NCBI RefSeq assembly: GCF_001485475.2
Contig: NZ_DF977003.1
Span: 310,001-374,000, forward strand
Direction: 5' to 3'
DNA length: 64,000 nucleotides
Source: Tepidanaerobacter syntrophicus
GTDB taxonomy: Bacteria > Bacillota > Thermosediminibacteria > Thermosediminibacterales > Tepidanaerobacteraceae
The notes under the pieces are model-generated. The model ran no database searches and was not told where the DNA came from. It saw only the letters and a program-made list of their open reading frames with translations. A program made the position numbers and the translations under genes. Numbering within the stretch: position 1 is the stretch's first letter; each line of letters opens with the position of its first letter. Positions 1-8,645 of this stretch are shown here, piece by piece.

Positions 1-99
1 AATAAAATATCCAGCAAGCAAAGCGTATAAAATTGAAATTCTTGCTATAACTGAGATGGCAAGCACAGCTGAAACTAACAATATCGTTATTATTTCCAT
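1..99 (-). CDS. N-terminus of an unidentified membrane protein (cut by window edge)
   Basis: Reading the minus strand from an ATG at 99-97 gives 33 uninterrupted codons that run off the window. A GTGAGG ribosome binding site lies 5 nt before the start (complement of 105-110). The peptide begins MEIITILLVSAVLAIS and continues hydrophobic through ARISILYALLAGYFI, so it is at least one membrane segment. It is divergent from the peptide transporter at 349, and the two share a 249-bp upstream region. The family cannot be named from 33 residues. Confidence 0.6.
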   Translation of the reverse strand, partial: MEIITILLVSAVLAISVIARISILYALLAGYFI

Positions 100-348
100 A
101 TTAACCTCACCAAACATAATTTAAAAAAATTAAGGTATGAATTTGCTTTACAATAAAATAATTCTGCTTGCAACTCTAAATTCCTGCTTATCCAAAAAAT
201 GAATTCATTATAATGATCTGCATTCAGGTTTAATGATAAAGTCCCGCTTTTTTAAAATAGCTCATCTAAAAACTTTAAAATAGATGCAGGATTTTTTAGT
301 ACATTGTAGAATATTTTAAAGTAGTCCTGCAACTGAGGAGGTTTTTAA
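100..348. other. Divergent intergenic region upstream of the peptide transporter
   Basis: This AT-rich spacer must hold promoters for both directions. A TATAAT at 209-214 is a possible -10 for the transporter operon, but no good -35 stands 16-18 bp before it. GCAGGA near 284-289 and TCCTGC near 325-330 could pair across a loop of about 35 nt just before the AGGAGG site of the first transporter gene. No riboswitch or coding sequence was recognised. Confidence 0.3.
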
Positions 349-1275
349 ATGCCGGTATATATCTTAAAACGTATTTTAGCGGGTATGCTTACTATGTTCA
401 TACTTGTGACAATAACATTTTTCTTGATGCATGCTATTCCAGGGGGACCTTTCAGTCCGGCAGAAGAACGAAATGTCCCTGAAAGTGTATTAAAAAAAGT
501 TGAAGAACGATACGGCCTCAACGATCCAGTTTATATTCAGTATTTTAACTACTTAAAAAATCTAGCACATGGAGATTTGGGTTTTTCATTTAAGCAACCT
601 GACAGAACAGTCAACGAAATTATCCGCATTGGTTTTCCGGTATCAGCAAAAGTTGGTGCTATAGCTGCTGTGGTATCTGTGGTAATAGGCGTCCCTCTTG
701 GTATAATATCAGCGGTAAAAAGGGGCAAATGGATGGACTGGGCTTCTATGGCATTTGCAACTATCGGTATATCGGTTCCCGGTTTTGTTATAGCTGTGCT
801 TTCAATGTACTTATTTGCTGTAAAGTTAAAGATTTTGCCCACATATGGACTTACGAGTTGGAGACACTATATACTTCCTGTAGGAGGTCTTGCCCTGGGA
901 CCAATTGCCTATATAGCAAGACTGATGAGGTCTAGTATGCTGGAAATCATGCGTCAAGACTATATTCGTACAGCTAGGGCAAAAGGCGTAAGCGAATTTT
1001 GGGTTATAGCAAAACATGCAATGAAAAATGCCATAACACCCGTAGTGACATACTTAGGTCCTTTAGTGGCATCTCTTTTAACAGGCAGTTTTGTAGTTGA
1101 AAAGCTTTTTTCAATTCCAGGCATGGGCCGCTATTATGTAACTGGAATAAGCGATAGGGATTATTCAGTAACTCTTGGAATGACATTATTTTTTGGATTA
1201 TTTGTTGTAATTGCCAATATTATCGTTGATATCTTATATGCGCTTATTGACCCGCGAGTCAAAATGGATGAGTAG
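349..1275 (+). CDS. oppB: Oligopeptide/dipeptide ABC transporter permease, OppB/DppB type
   Basis: Inner-membrane permease of a peptide importer, 308 aa, the usual length for DppB/OppB. A first membrane helix covers residues 8-30. A large extracytoplasmic loop follows and contains the family-typical YGLNDP near 55-60. Five more helices fill residues 97-300. The cytoplasmic EAA loop that docks on the ATPase is at about 203-222 (DYIRTARAKGVSEFWVI), and the C-terminal DPR signature is at 301-303. The start follows a GAGGAGG site. It is the first gene of a permease-permease-ATPase-ATPase-binding protein operon with almost no spacing. The substrate (di- or oligopeptide, or nickel) cannot be told from the permease alone. 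Confidence 0.93.
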   Translation: MPVYILKRILAGMLTMFILVTITFFLMHAIPGGPFSPAEERNVPESVLKKVEERYGLNDPVYIQYFNYLKNLAHGDLGFSFKQPDRTVNEIIRIGFPVSAKVGAIAAVVSVVIGVPLGIISAVKRGKWMDWASMAFATIGISVPGFVIAVLSMYLFAVKLKILPTYGLTSWRHYILPVGGLALGPIAYIARLMRSSMLEIMRQDYIRTARAKGVSEFWVIAKHAMKNAITPVVTYLGPLVASLLTGSFVVEKLFSIPGMGRYYVTGISDRDYSVTLGMTLFFGLFVVIANIIVDILYALIDPRVKMDE

Positions 1276-1284
1276 GTGAAAAAA

Positions 1285-2217
1285 ATGGAAACACCGTTAT
1301 ATGATGAAATTCCACCAGAACTTTTTGAAAAAGCTTTGGATACGGAAAAACAGTCCGATGTAATATCTAGGCCTAGTATGTCATACTGGCAAAATGCCTG
1401 GGCAAGATTTAAGAAAGACCCACTTGCTATGATCGGCCTTGTAGTTATAATTATTATTACGCTTTTTGCTATTTTCGGACCTATAGTTTCGCCATACACT
1501 TATGACGGTCAAAATATAGCTATTCAAAACCAGCCTCCTTCAAGAGAACATTGGTTTGGTACTGATAAATTTGGAAGAGACATTTTTGTGCGCGTTCTTT
1601 ATGGGGCAAGAATTAGTCTCAGTATAGGAGTAATGGCTGCCGCAATAAATCTTGTAATAGGAGTTATATATGGCGGTATAGCCGGATATTTTGGCGGTAG
1701 AGTAGATATGGTGATGATGAGGATAGTAGATGTTCTGTATGGACTTCCATCATTGCTTTATATAATTTTAATTATGATGTTTTTAGGTAACACAGTTAAA
1801 AGTATTCTTATAGCACTCAGCCTTACTTATTGGATAGGCACTGCAAGAATCGTAAGGTCTCAGGTTTTATCTTTAAAGCATGAAGAATACACTCTTGCAG
1901 CAAGAGCGCTAGGCGTTTCAAATTTAGGTATAATATTTAGACATTTAGTTCCTAATAGTATGGGTCCAATTATAGTAACAGTTACATTTTTAATCCCTCA
2001 AGCTATTTTTTCTGAGGCTTTTTTAAGCTTTTTGGGCATAGGAATTCAGGTTCCAATGGCAAGTTGGGGCACTTTAGCAAATGATGCTATTCCGGCTATT
2101 TTTACTCAGCCTTATCAGATGATTTTTCCTGTACTTGCCATAAGCATCACAATGTTTGCATTAAACTTTATTGGAGACGGCCTTAGAGACGCTTTAGATC
2201 CAAGACTAAAAAAATAG
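1285..2217 (+). CDS. oppC: Oligopeptide/dipeptide ABC transporter permease, OppC/DppC type
   Basis: Second permease subunit, about 310 aa. It carries the N-terminal OppC domain (WARFKKDPLAMIGLV, then a first membrane helix). The periplasmic HWFGTDKFGRDIFVRVLYGAR block, the EAA loop (EEYTLAARALGVSNLGIIFRH) and the terminal GDGLRDALDPR are all diagnostic. The reading frame can be opened at a GTG at 1276, directly abutting the oppB stop. The ATG at 1285 is preferred because the TAGGTGA site sits at the right distance from it. It is translationally coupled to oppB. Confidence 0.92.
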   Translation: METPLYDEIPPELFEKALDTEKQSDVISRPSMSYWQNAWARFKKDPLAMIGLVVIIIITLFAIFGPIVSPYTYDGQNIAIQNQPPSREHWFGTDKFGRDIFVRVLYGARISLSIGVMAAAINLVIGVIYGGIAGYFGGRVDMVMMRIVDVLYGLPSLLYIILIMMFLGNTVKSILIALSLTYWIGTARIVRSQVLSLKHEEYTLAARALGVSNLGIIFRHLVPNSMGPIIVTVTFLIPQAIFSEAFLSFLGIGIQVPMASWGTLANDAIPAIFTQPYQMIFPVLAISITMFALNFIGDGLRDALDPRLKK

Positions 2218-2229
2218 GTAGGTAAAATT

Positions 2230-3234
2230 ATGATATTGCTTGATGTGGTTAATCTTAAGACAACTTTTCAAATTGATGCCGGAAACGTTCAGGCAGTGCG
2301 GGGCGTATCTTTTCATGTTGATGAAGGAGAGTCTATAGGCATTGTCGGTGAGTCCGGCTCGGGCAAAAGCGTTACAATGCTCTCGGTAACAAGGCTTTTA
2401 CCGGAGAACGCCAAAGTTGAAGCCGATAGCATCAATTTTAACGGTACCGAGTTATTAAAACAAGATGACAATTTTATGCGAAAAATTCAAGGCAGTGAAA
2501 TCGGCATGATTTTCCAAGATCCAATGACTTCGCTAAACCCCTTATTTACAATCGGAGATCAGATAATGGAGCCAATTCGCATACATCAAAAACTATCAGG
2601 CGAGGATGCAAAAAAAAGAGTAATAGAACTTCTCAAATTAGTAGAAATACCTGATCCGGAAAGCCGATTAAAGCAATATCCTCATGAATTTTCAGGTGGA
2701 ATGAGACAGCGAGTAATGATTGCAATTGCCCTAAGCTGCAATCCAAAACTTTTGATAGCTGATGAGCCGACTACAGCACTAGATGTCACAGTTCAAGCAC
2801 AAATTTTAGACCTTATGGATGAATTAAAGAAAAAATTAAATATGTCAATTATATTAATAACTCATAATTTAGGAGTCGTTGCTAAAATTTGCAATCGTAT
2901 CATTGTTATGTATGGTGGTTTATTGGTAGAGGAAGGCACTTCTAGAGAAATATTTTACGAGCCTAAACATCCTTATACATGGGGTCTTTTGCGCTCCATT
3001 CCAAAAGTAACTGCTCAAAAAAGTAAACTTATACCTATTCCGGGCAGCCCGCCGGATCTGCTTTCACCTCCTGCCGGCTGTCCCTTCGCTCCAAGATGCG
3101 AATATGCAATGAAGGTCTGCATGAAATACCCTCCGAAAAAAATAGGACTTAGTGACACTCACAGTGTTGCCTGCTGGCTTATGCATCCAAAATCACCCGG
3201 ATATAAAATGGAGGGATTGTATGCAAATAGATAG
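2230..3234 (+). CDS. oppD: Peptide ABC transporter ATPase, OppD/DppD type
   Basis: Cytoplasmic ATPase of the peptide importer, 334 aa. Visible motifs are Walker A GESGSGKS (40-47), Q-loop in IFQDP (about 96), ABC signature FSGGMRQR (154-161), Walker B LLIADEP (174-180) and the H-loop at THNLG (H212). The C-terminal oligopeptide extension has four cysteines (C284, C290, C297, C315). In a characterised thermophile DppD these bind a [4Fe-4S] cluster, so the same is inferred here. The 3' end overlaps the next gene by 14 nt, giving translational coupling. Confidence 0.94.
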   Translation: MILLDVVNLKTTFQIDAGNVQAVRGVSFHVDEGESIGIVGESGSGKSVTMLSVTRLLPENAKVEADSINFNGTELLKQDDNFMRKIQGSEIGMIFQDPMTSLNPLFTIGDQIMEPIRIHQKLSGEDAKKRVIELLKLVEIPDPESRLKQYPHEFSGGMRQRVMIAIALSCNPKLLIADEPTTALDVTVQAQILDLMDELKKKLNMSIILITHNLGVVAKICNRIIVMYGGLLVEEGTSREIFYEPKHPYTWGLLRSIPKVTAQKSKLIPIPGSPPDLLSPPAGCPFAPRCEYAMKVCMKYPPKKIGLSDTHSVACWLMHPKSPGYKMEGLYANR

Positions 3235-4201
3235 TAAAAACCTTTTAGAAATAAAACACTTAAAAAAATATTTTGAGATACGAAAAGGCTTTTTTGGTAA
3301 AAATGTGCGCATTTTGAAGGCTGTAGATGATGTAAGTTTTAGCATAAAAAAGGGCGAAACTTTTGGACTTGTAGGCGAATCGGGATGTGGAAAAACTACT
3401 GCCGGAAGAACTATACTAAAACTTTATGAGCCCACCTCGGGCCAAATCTTTTACGATGGTAATGATATATCAAAATTTAGCGAAAAAGAAATGTTTCCAT
3501 ATAAAAAGAAAATGCAGGTCATATTTCAAGATCCCTATGCATCATTAGACCCTCGCATGACGGTGGGCGAAATTTTGGGAGAAGCTATAGACGTTCATCA
3601 CCTCTATGAAGGTAAGGCACGTTCTGACAGAATTGCGGAGCTTGTAGAACTTGTAGGATTAAAAAGTGACCACATAAACAGATATGCCCATGAATTTTCC
3701 GGTGGTCAGCGCCAAAGAATCGGAATAGCCCGCGCTTTAGCGGTCGAACCCGAGTTTATAGTTTGCGATGAGCCCATATCAGCTCTTGATGTATCTATAC
3801 AAGCTCAGATTGTTAATATGCTTGAAGAATTTCAAGAAAAGTTTGGTTTAACTTACTTATTTATATCCCATGATCTTTCAATGGTAAGGCACATATCTCA
3901 CAAAGTGGGCGTTATGTACCTTGGCTCTTTGGTAGAATATGCAGGAGTAGACGAGATCTTTTTGAACATGCTTCATCCTTACACAAAAGCGCTTCTGTCC
4001 GCGGCGCCAATTCCTGATCCTGACGAATCTAAAAAAAGTGAAAGGATACATCTTCAAGGGGATGTACCAAGCCCATTAAATCCGCCAAGTGGATGTGCGT
4101 TTAGAAATCGCTGTATCTATGCCAGCAAAATATGTTCAGAGGAAAAGCCTGTGCTAAAAGATGCAGGCGCCGGACATATGGTGGCATGCCACCTTTATTG
4201 A
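3221..4201 (+). CDS. oppF: Peptide ABC transporter ATPase, OppF/DppF type
   Basis: Second ATPase subunit, 326 aa from the chosen start. The frame is open from 3152, but the GGAGGG at 3210-3215 points to the ATG at 3221, and the family alignment begins there. Walker A GESGCGKT is at 52-59, signature FSGGQRQR at 149-156, Walker B FIVCDEP at 169-175, and SHDLS holds the switch histidine. The C-terminal extension repeats the four-cysteine pattern (C292, C298, C305, C323) seen in the partner. OppD and OppF are expected to form the nucleotide-binding heterodimer under the OppBC pore. Confidence 0.94.
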   Translation: MQIDSKNLLEIKHLKKYFEIRKGFFGKNVRILKAVDDVSFSIKKGETFGLVGESGCGKTTAGRTILKLYEPTSGQIFYDGNDISKFSEKEMFPYKKKMQVIFQDPYASLDPRMTVGEILGEAIDVHHLYEGKARSDRIAELVELVGLKSDHINRYAHEFSGGQRQRIGIARALAVEPEFIVCDEPISALDVSIQAQIVNMLEEFQEKFGLTYLFISHDLSMVRHISHKVGVMYLGSLVEYAGVDEIFLNMLHPYTKALLSAAPIPDPDESKKSERIHLQGDVPSPLNPPSGCAFRNRCIYASKICSEEKPVLKDAGAGHMVACHLY

Positions 4202-4238
4202 TATGTCAAAAATATAAATGAATCGGAGGGAATTAATA

Positions 4239-5843
4239 TTGAAAAAATCAGGAGTGTTTCTAGTTGCTTTGACACTTATAGTTTCTATGCTGGCAGGCTG
4301 CGGAGGTCAACAATCTTCCACGGCGGATTCAAAAAATAAAATTATATACGCTATGAGCGATGAAGCTGAAACATTAGACCCGACGCTGAACATTTATGCT
4401 CGTTCCTCAAATGTGTTATTAAACCTTTTTAGTGGTCTGTTTAAAGTGGGACCTGATGGCAAGCTTGCGCCATCGATGGCTGAAAGTTATACTATTGATG
4501 AAACCGGAACAAAATATACGTTCAAAATCAGAGATAATGCTAAATGGTCAGATGGAAAGCCTCTTACCGCTCAAGATTTTGAGTATACTTTCAAAAGAAT
4601 ATTAAATCCCGATGTGGCATCGAAAGCAGCCTATGAACTTTATTACATAAAAAACGGCAAAGCTTACAACGATGGAAATGCCACAGCAGATGAGGTAGGA
4701 GTCAAAGCTTTAGATGACAGAACTTTAGAAATTACATTAGAAAATCCAACCCCATATTTTCTAGATCTTTTAAGTTCTAGCAGCTACTTGCCTGTAAGAA
4801 AGGATATTGTGGAAGGAAACGAAGGTTGGACAAAATCTCCAGAAACTCTTATAAGCAATGGTCCTTTTTATATGGCAGAAATCAAGCCCAAAGAAAAGTA
4901 TGTTCTAAAGAAAAATCCTCACTATGTCGATGCTGACAAAGTAAAATTAGATACTTTAGAGATAACCTTTATAGATTCTCCTGAGACCGAACTTGCCGCA
5001 TATCAGAACAATGAAATAGACATATCTCAAAACCTTACTCCTGAAGGGATGTCACAATACAAGGATTCGTCGGAATTTCATAGAGTCCCAAGGATTGGAG
5101 TTTATTATCTTGATATAAACACTTCAAAAGATCCTTTTGATGATGCTAGAGTAAGAAAGGCTTTTAGTATATCAATAAACAGAGAGCAGCTTGTTACAAA
5201 GATATTGCAAACAGTAGGCAAACCGGCTTTTGGGTTTGTGCCTTATGGTATTCCTCACGGTGTTGAAAAAGATAAAGACTACCGAGATGTGGTGGGAAAC
5301 CTTTTCACAGAAGACGTTAGCGAGGCAAAAAAACTGCTAGCTGAAGCAGGTTATCCTGATGGCAAAGACTTTCCTGCTGTCACATACATCTGCATGGCGG
5401 ATCAAGCCAACAAGGATTTGGCTCAAGCGCTCCAGAGCATGTGGAAAGAAAATCTTGGTGTTCAGGTTGATATAAGAACATATGAATCCAAATTATACTG
5501 GGATGAGATGCATCAGGGAAACTTCAACATTGGTTGGGATGGCTGGACAGGAGATTATTTAGATCCAATGACGATGCTTGATCAGATGGAAAGTGTAAAT
5601 ACCGAGACCAATAATCGCTGGAGCAATCCTGAGTATGATAGGCTGCTTGAAGAAAACCGCAAGACTGCAGATCAAAAAATACGCATGGAAAACTTTGCAA
5701 AAGCTGAAAAATTGCTAATGGATGAAATGCCCATAATACCTCTTTATTTTAGAGAGACTGCATATTTATGCAAACCTAATATAAAGGGCCTCTTAGTAGA
5801 TGTTTCAGGGCATATGATATTTGAATATGCATACAAAGAATAA
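4239..5843 (+). CDS. oppA: Peptide-binding lipoprotein, OppA/DppA (SBP family 5)
   Basis: Extracellular solute-binding lipoprotein of the importer, 534 aa. The start is taken as TTG at 4239, because CGGAGGG at 4224-4230 lies at ideal spacing to it and a clean lipoprotein signal follows (MKKSGVFLVALTL, lipobox LAGC, lipidated C21). An in-frame ATG at 4218 has no such signal in front. Family 5 features include SDEAETLDPTLN near the mature N-terminus, the WSDGKPLTAQDF block and the late NFNIGWDGWTGDYLDP segment. Overall this looks like an oligopeptide rather than a nickel binder, which is an inference. It is last in the operon. Confidence 0.92.
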   Translation: MKKSGVFLVALTLIVSMLAGCGGQQSSTADSKNKIIYAMSDEAETLDPTLNIYARSSNVLLNLFSGLFKVGPDGKLAPSMAESYTIDETGTKYTFKIRDNAKWSDGKPLTAQDFEYTFKRILNPDVASKAAYELYYIKNGKAYNDGNATADEVGVKALDDRTLEITLENPTPYFLDLLSSSSYLPVRKDIVEGNEGWTKSPETLISNGPFYMAEIKPKEKYVLKKNPHYVDADKVKLDTLEITFIDSPETELAAYQNNEIDISQNLTPEGMSQYKDSSEFHRVPRIGVYYLDINTSKDPFDDARVRKAFSISINREQLVTKILQTVGKPAFGFVPYGIPHGVEKDKDYRDVVGNLFTEDVSEAKKLLAEAGYPDGKDFPAVTYICMADQANKDLAQALQSMWKENLGVQVDIRTYESKLYWDEMHQGNFNIGWDGWTGDYLDPMTMLDQMESVNTETNNRWSNPEYDRLLEENRKTADQKIRMENFAKAEKLLMDEMPIIPLYFRETAYLCKPNIKGLLVDVSGHMIFEYAYKE

Positions 5844-5879
5844 ACCGAGACATAAAAACAAAAATTCTGTATAAGAATG

Positions 5880-5932
5880 AAAAGCTGCCTGTTCCATGCA
5901 TCGAAGATGTGCGAGCAGGTGGCTTTTCCTAT
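5880..5932 (+). terminator. Rho-independent terminator of the peptide transporter operon
   Basis: AAAAGCTGCCTG (5880-5891) pairs with CAGGTGGCTTTT (5916-5927) as a 12-bp stem with two G-U pairs, followed by a pyrimidine-rich tail. It lies 36 nt after the oppA stop. Confidence 0.75.
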
Positions 5933-6053
5933 TAATTTTTTTAAGTATTGCCAGTTAAAAAGGAGGATTATGGGCATTTTTGGAGAACATATAGAAATAT
6001 AGATGCACAACACGCAGCTTATAATTAAACTATTTGTACAAAGAGGGGATTGC

Positions 6054-6752
6054 ATGTTATTTATAAAGGAAAATATCGCAAATATTGAATCACGAATAAA
6101 AACCGCTGCCGAAAAAAGCGGAAGAAACTTTAAAGATATCAGCCTTGTTGCTGTTACGAAGACCATTTCTCCTGAAATAATTCAGGAAGCAGTAGATGCC
6201 GGCATAACGTTATTAGGCGAAAATAAAGTCCAAGAAGCCCGCGGTAAAATTGATAAAATAAAGGGTGATGTGGAATGGCATTTAATAGGCCATTTACAAA
6301 GAAATAAGGTAAAAATAGCCTTAGAACTTTTTTCATTGATTCAATCACTAGACAGCTTTGCACTGGCTGAAGAAATACAAAAAAGGGCGCGGCAGATGCA
6401 AAAAAATGTTGATGTCCTGGTTCAGATAAACATTGGCTTAGAAAAAACAAAATATGGCATTAACCCTGCCGATGCCGAAAGTTTCATAGAAAGTGTTGCT
6501 TCTTTGGAAAACTTAAACGTAAAAGGCCTTATGGCAATTGCTCCTTTCAAAGAAAACCCGGAGGATGTAAGACCTTATTTCCGAGAGATGCGAAGCATAT
6601 TTGAAAGGATAAAACAAGAATCTATAAAAAATGTCGAAATGAAATACCTGTCAATGGGCATGAGTAATGATTTCGAAGTAGCAATAGAAGAAGGATCGAA
6701 TATGGTAAGAATTGGTACTGCGATTTTTGGAGCAAGGGATTACTCTAAGTAA
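6054..6752 (+). CDS. yggS: PLP homeostasis protein, YggS/ProsC family
   Basis: Cytoplasmic PLP-binding protein of the alanine-racemase fold (YggS/YlmE), involved in vitamin B6 and amino-acid homeostasis; it has no known catalytic activity. 232 aa. The PLP lysine sits in AVTKT (K36). LIGHLQRNK, the MGMSNDFEVAIEEGSNMVRIG segment and the closing GTAIFG are family hallmarks. The frame is open from 6003, but GAGGGG at 6043-6048 places the start at the ATG at 6054. It heads the yggS-sepF-yggT-divIVA cluster, the same order as ylmE-ylmF-ylmG-divIVA in Bacillus. The ylmD gene that often precedes it is not present. Confidence 0.93.
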   Translation: MLFIKENIANIESRIKTAAEKSGRNFKDISLVAVTKTISPEIIQEAVDAGITLLGENKVQEARGKIDKIKGDVEWHLIGHLQRNKVKIALELFSLIQSLDSFALAEEIQKRARQMQKNVDVLVQINIGLEKTKYGINPADAESFIESVASLENLNVKGLMAIAPFKENPEDVRPYFREMRSIFERIKQESIKNVEMKYLSMGMSNDFEVAIEEGSNMVRIGTAIFGARDYSK

Positions 6753-6790
6753 TCTATAAAAATATTTATAAATAAGAGGTGAAAATTTTA

Positions 6791-7225
6791 ATGAGTGGAA
6801 AAAACTTTCTAGACAAGATGATGTATTTTTTAGGAATTGGCGATGAAGAACTTGAAGAACCTGAAAAAGACGAATATGAACCTTATGTTGTAAGGGCTGA
6901 ACAAAAACCCGCAGGTCGCGTAATCAACATTCATCAGACAAGCAAAAACAAAATGGTTATATTTAAGCCTCAGTTTTTTGAAGAAGTTCGCGAGATAACC
7001 GATGAAGTGAAAAATAGACGTGCAGCAATCGTAAATTTAGAAAGAATGGACAAAGAAAATGCAAAGCGAGTGCTTGACTTTATGGCAGGGAGTATTTATG
7101 CTCTAAATGGAACAGTTAAAAAAATCGGCGCCGGTATATTTATTTTCGCCCCTGATAATATAGATGTTTCTGGTGTTGATGCAGATGACTATGACGCAAA
7201 TGGTACATCACTGGTTTCGAGATAG
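6791..7225 (+). CDS. sepF: Cell division protein SepF
   Basis: SepF polymerises on the inner membrane and tethers FtsZ through its core domain. 144 aa. The N-terminus (MSGKNFLDKMMYFLGIG) is the amphipathic membrane-targeting helix. An acidic linker follows, then the SepF core from about residue 50 (VIFKPQFFEEVREITDEVKNR) to LNGTVKKIGAGIFIFAP. A GTG at 6779 is in frame, but AAGAGGTG is then its own binding site, so ATG 6791 is chosen. Its place between yggS and yggT is conserved in Gram-positive bacteria. Confidence 0.94.
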   Translation: MSGKNFLDKMMYFLGIGDEELEEPEKDEYEPYVVRAEQKPAGRVINIHQTSKNKMVIFKPQFFEEVREITDEVKNRRAAIVNLERMDKENAKRVLDFMAGSIYALNGTVKKIGAGIFIFAPDNIDVSGVDADDYDANGTSLVSR

Positions 7226-7238
7226 GAGTGCATAAATT

Positions 7239-7520
7239 TTGCTGATTAATTTAGTCAACATGATATTCCAATTTTTAGATTTAATGATTCTCATTAGGAT
7301 TGTGTTATCCTTTTTTCCTGACTTGTCTCGTTCTAATATTGCACACTTTGTATATCAAATTACAGAGCCGATATTACTCCCGTTTAGAACGCTTTTAGAA
7401 AAGTTAATTCCACCTCGCCATACAGGCTATTATTTAGACTTTTCGCCTGTGCTTGCTCTATTTTTCTTGGATATTTTAAGAAATATTGTTATAAGATTAC
7501 TGGTTGCAATTTTGTGGTAA
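7239..7520 (+). CDS. YggT family membrane protein
   Basis: Small integral membrane protein, 93 aa, with two hydrophobic segments (about 1-28 and 62-90). Between them lies the family motif ITEPILLPFRTLLEKLIPP, followed by DFSPVLALFFLDILR. It starts at TTG 7239 behind AGGAGTG at 7224-7230. YggT/YlmG proteins are linked to division, envelope or ion homeostasis by gene context, but no biochemical role is fixed. In Bacillus an S4-domain gene (ylmH) follows; here divIVA follows after only 15 nt. Confidence 0.87.
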   Translation: MLINLVNMIFQFLDLMILIRIVLSFFPDLSRSNIAHFVYQITEPILLPFRTLLEKLIPPRHTGYYLDFSPVLALFFLDILRNIVIRLLVAILW

Positions 7521-7535
7521 GGAGATGATTTTTGA

Positions 7536-8108
7536 ATGGACCTGTCGCCGCTGGAGATCCAGAAGAAAGAATTTAGTAAATCAATGAGGGGCTATAACAA
7601 AGAAGAAGTTGACGAGTTTTTAGAGAAGTTAACGGAAAATTACGAAAAAATTTATAAAGAAAACAAGGACTTAAGAGAACGAATTGAGCTTTTAGAAGAA
7701 ACCATACAAAGTTATAGAGAAATCGAGACTACTTTAAAAAATACTCTTGTATTAGCTGAACAGACTGCTGAGGAAGTCAAAGCTAATGCACGCAAAGAAA
7801 GAGAGATTATTTTAAAGCAGGCAAACGCAGAAGCAGATAAAATTATCGAGGGTGCCCAGAAAAAATTCAACCAAATAAATAACAAAACAGAGGAACTTTT
7901 AAGGCAGTTTAATCTATACAAGACGCGGTTTAAAAACTTCCTTCAGTCTCAATTAGATTATCTTGATTGTAGTGAACTTGATATATCGAACTTGATTTTG
8001 CAAAATCAGGATATTTCGCAGGAAGAAAACGTATGCGAGGCTTCAAAAACCTGCATCACGGAAACATCAGATGAAATTGCGGTTAGCGAAGATACAGCAA
8101 CTGAATAG
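7536..8108 (+). CDS. divIVA: DivIVA-family polar scaffold / division site protein
   Basis: Coiled-coil protein that recognises curved membrane at poles and septa, 190 aa. The N-terminal lipid-binding domain (LSPLEIQKKEFSKSMRGYN, then EVDEFLEKL) is intact. It is followed by long heptad-rich helices from about 30 to 140 and an acidic, probably disordered tail rich in E, S and T. RBS AAGGAG at 7519-7524. It closes the division cluster; the next operon has its own promoter 2 nt after the stop. Confidence 0.93.
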   Translation: MDLSPLEIQKKEFSKSMRGYNKEEVDEFLEKLTENYEKIYKENKDLRERIELLEETIQSYREIETTLKNTLVLAEQTAEEVKANARKEREIILKQANAEADKIIEGAQKKFNQINNKTEELLRQFNLYKTRFKNFLQSQLDYLDCSELDISNLILQNQDISQEENVCEASKTCITETSDEIAVSEDTATE

Positions 8109-8109
8109 A

Positions 8110-8138
8110 TTGAAATTTATAAGATATGGTTGTATAAT
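8110..8138 (+). promoter_or_regulatory. SigmaA-type promoter for lspA-rluD-pyrR
   Basis: TTGAAA (8110-8115) and TATAAT (8133-8138) are separated by 17 bp, directly after the divIVA stop. The lspA ribosome binding site follows about 20 nt downstream. Confidence 0.65.
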
Positions 8139-8171
8139 TGTTAAAAAACCGCAATACCGGAGGTAGCAATA

Positions 8172-8645
8172 TTGCCATATATTATTTTAAGTATATTTAT
8201 AGCGGGCTTAGATCTTATAACAAAATATCAAGTTCAAAAAACAATGGATCCGTTCGATTCGATTCCTATAATAAAAAATGTCTTCCATATAACTTATGTG
8301 CAAAATACAGGAGCAGCATTTAGTATATTAAGTGGAAGAATTTTTTTGTTCATTTCAGCTTCTATAATTATTATTTCCGCAATAACATTTATATTAATAA
8401 AATATCCCATCAAACAAAAGGCATTGGGCATTGCCCTTGCTATGGTTTTGGGGGGAGCGGCAGGCAATTTTATAGACAGAATGAGGTATGGATATGTAAT
8501 TGACTTTTTAGATTTTAGGATTTGGCCTGTTTTTAACGTGGCGGATTGTGCCATTGTTATTGGAACAATAATTTTAGGATATTTTCTTCTTTTCCGCTTA
8601 GATTCGGAAAAACTAGAATTTAAGAATGGCAGGAGGTTAGATTGA
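8172..8645 (+). CDS. lspA: Lipoprotein signal peptidase (signal peptidase II)
   Basis: Membrane aspartyl protease that removes signal peptides from prolipoproteins such as the OppA and DctP proteins encoded in this window. 157 aa, four membrane helices. Catalytic aspartates are D102 in the GNFIDR motif and D125 in FNVADCAI, and NTGAAFS is the conserved second motif. The start is TTG 8172 behind GGAGGTAG (8159-8166). The 3' end overlaps the next gene by 4 nt, the usual lspA-rluD coupling in Firmicutes. Confidence 0.95.
   Translation: MPYIILSIFIAGLDLITKYQVQKTMDPFDSIPIIKNVFHITYVQNTGAAFSILSGRIFLFISASIIIISAITFILIKYPIKQKALGIALAMVLGGAAGNFIDRMRYGYVIDFLDFRIWPVFNVADCAIVIGTIILGYFLLFRLDSEKLEFKNGRRLD

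Noticed and set aside
5970-6002. 10-codon ORF (MGIFGEHIEI) behind AGGAGG, upstream of yggS, as a leader peptide
   Set aside because: The ribosome binding site is only 3 nt from the ATG, there are no runs of regulatory codons and no attenuator structure follows.
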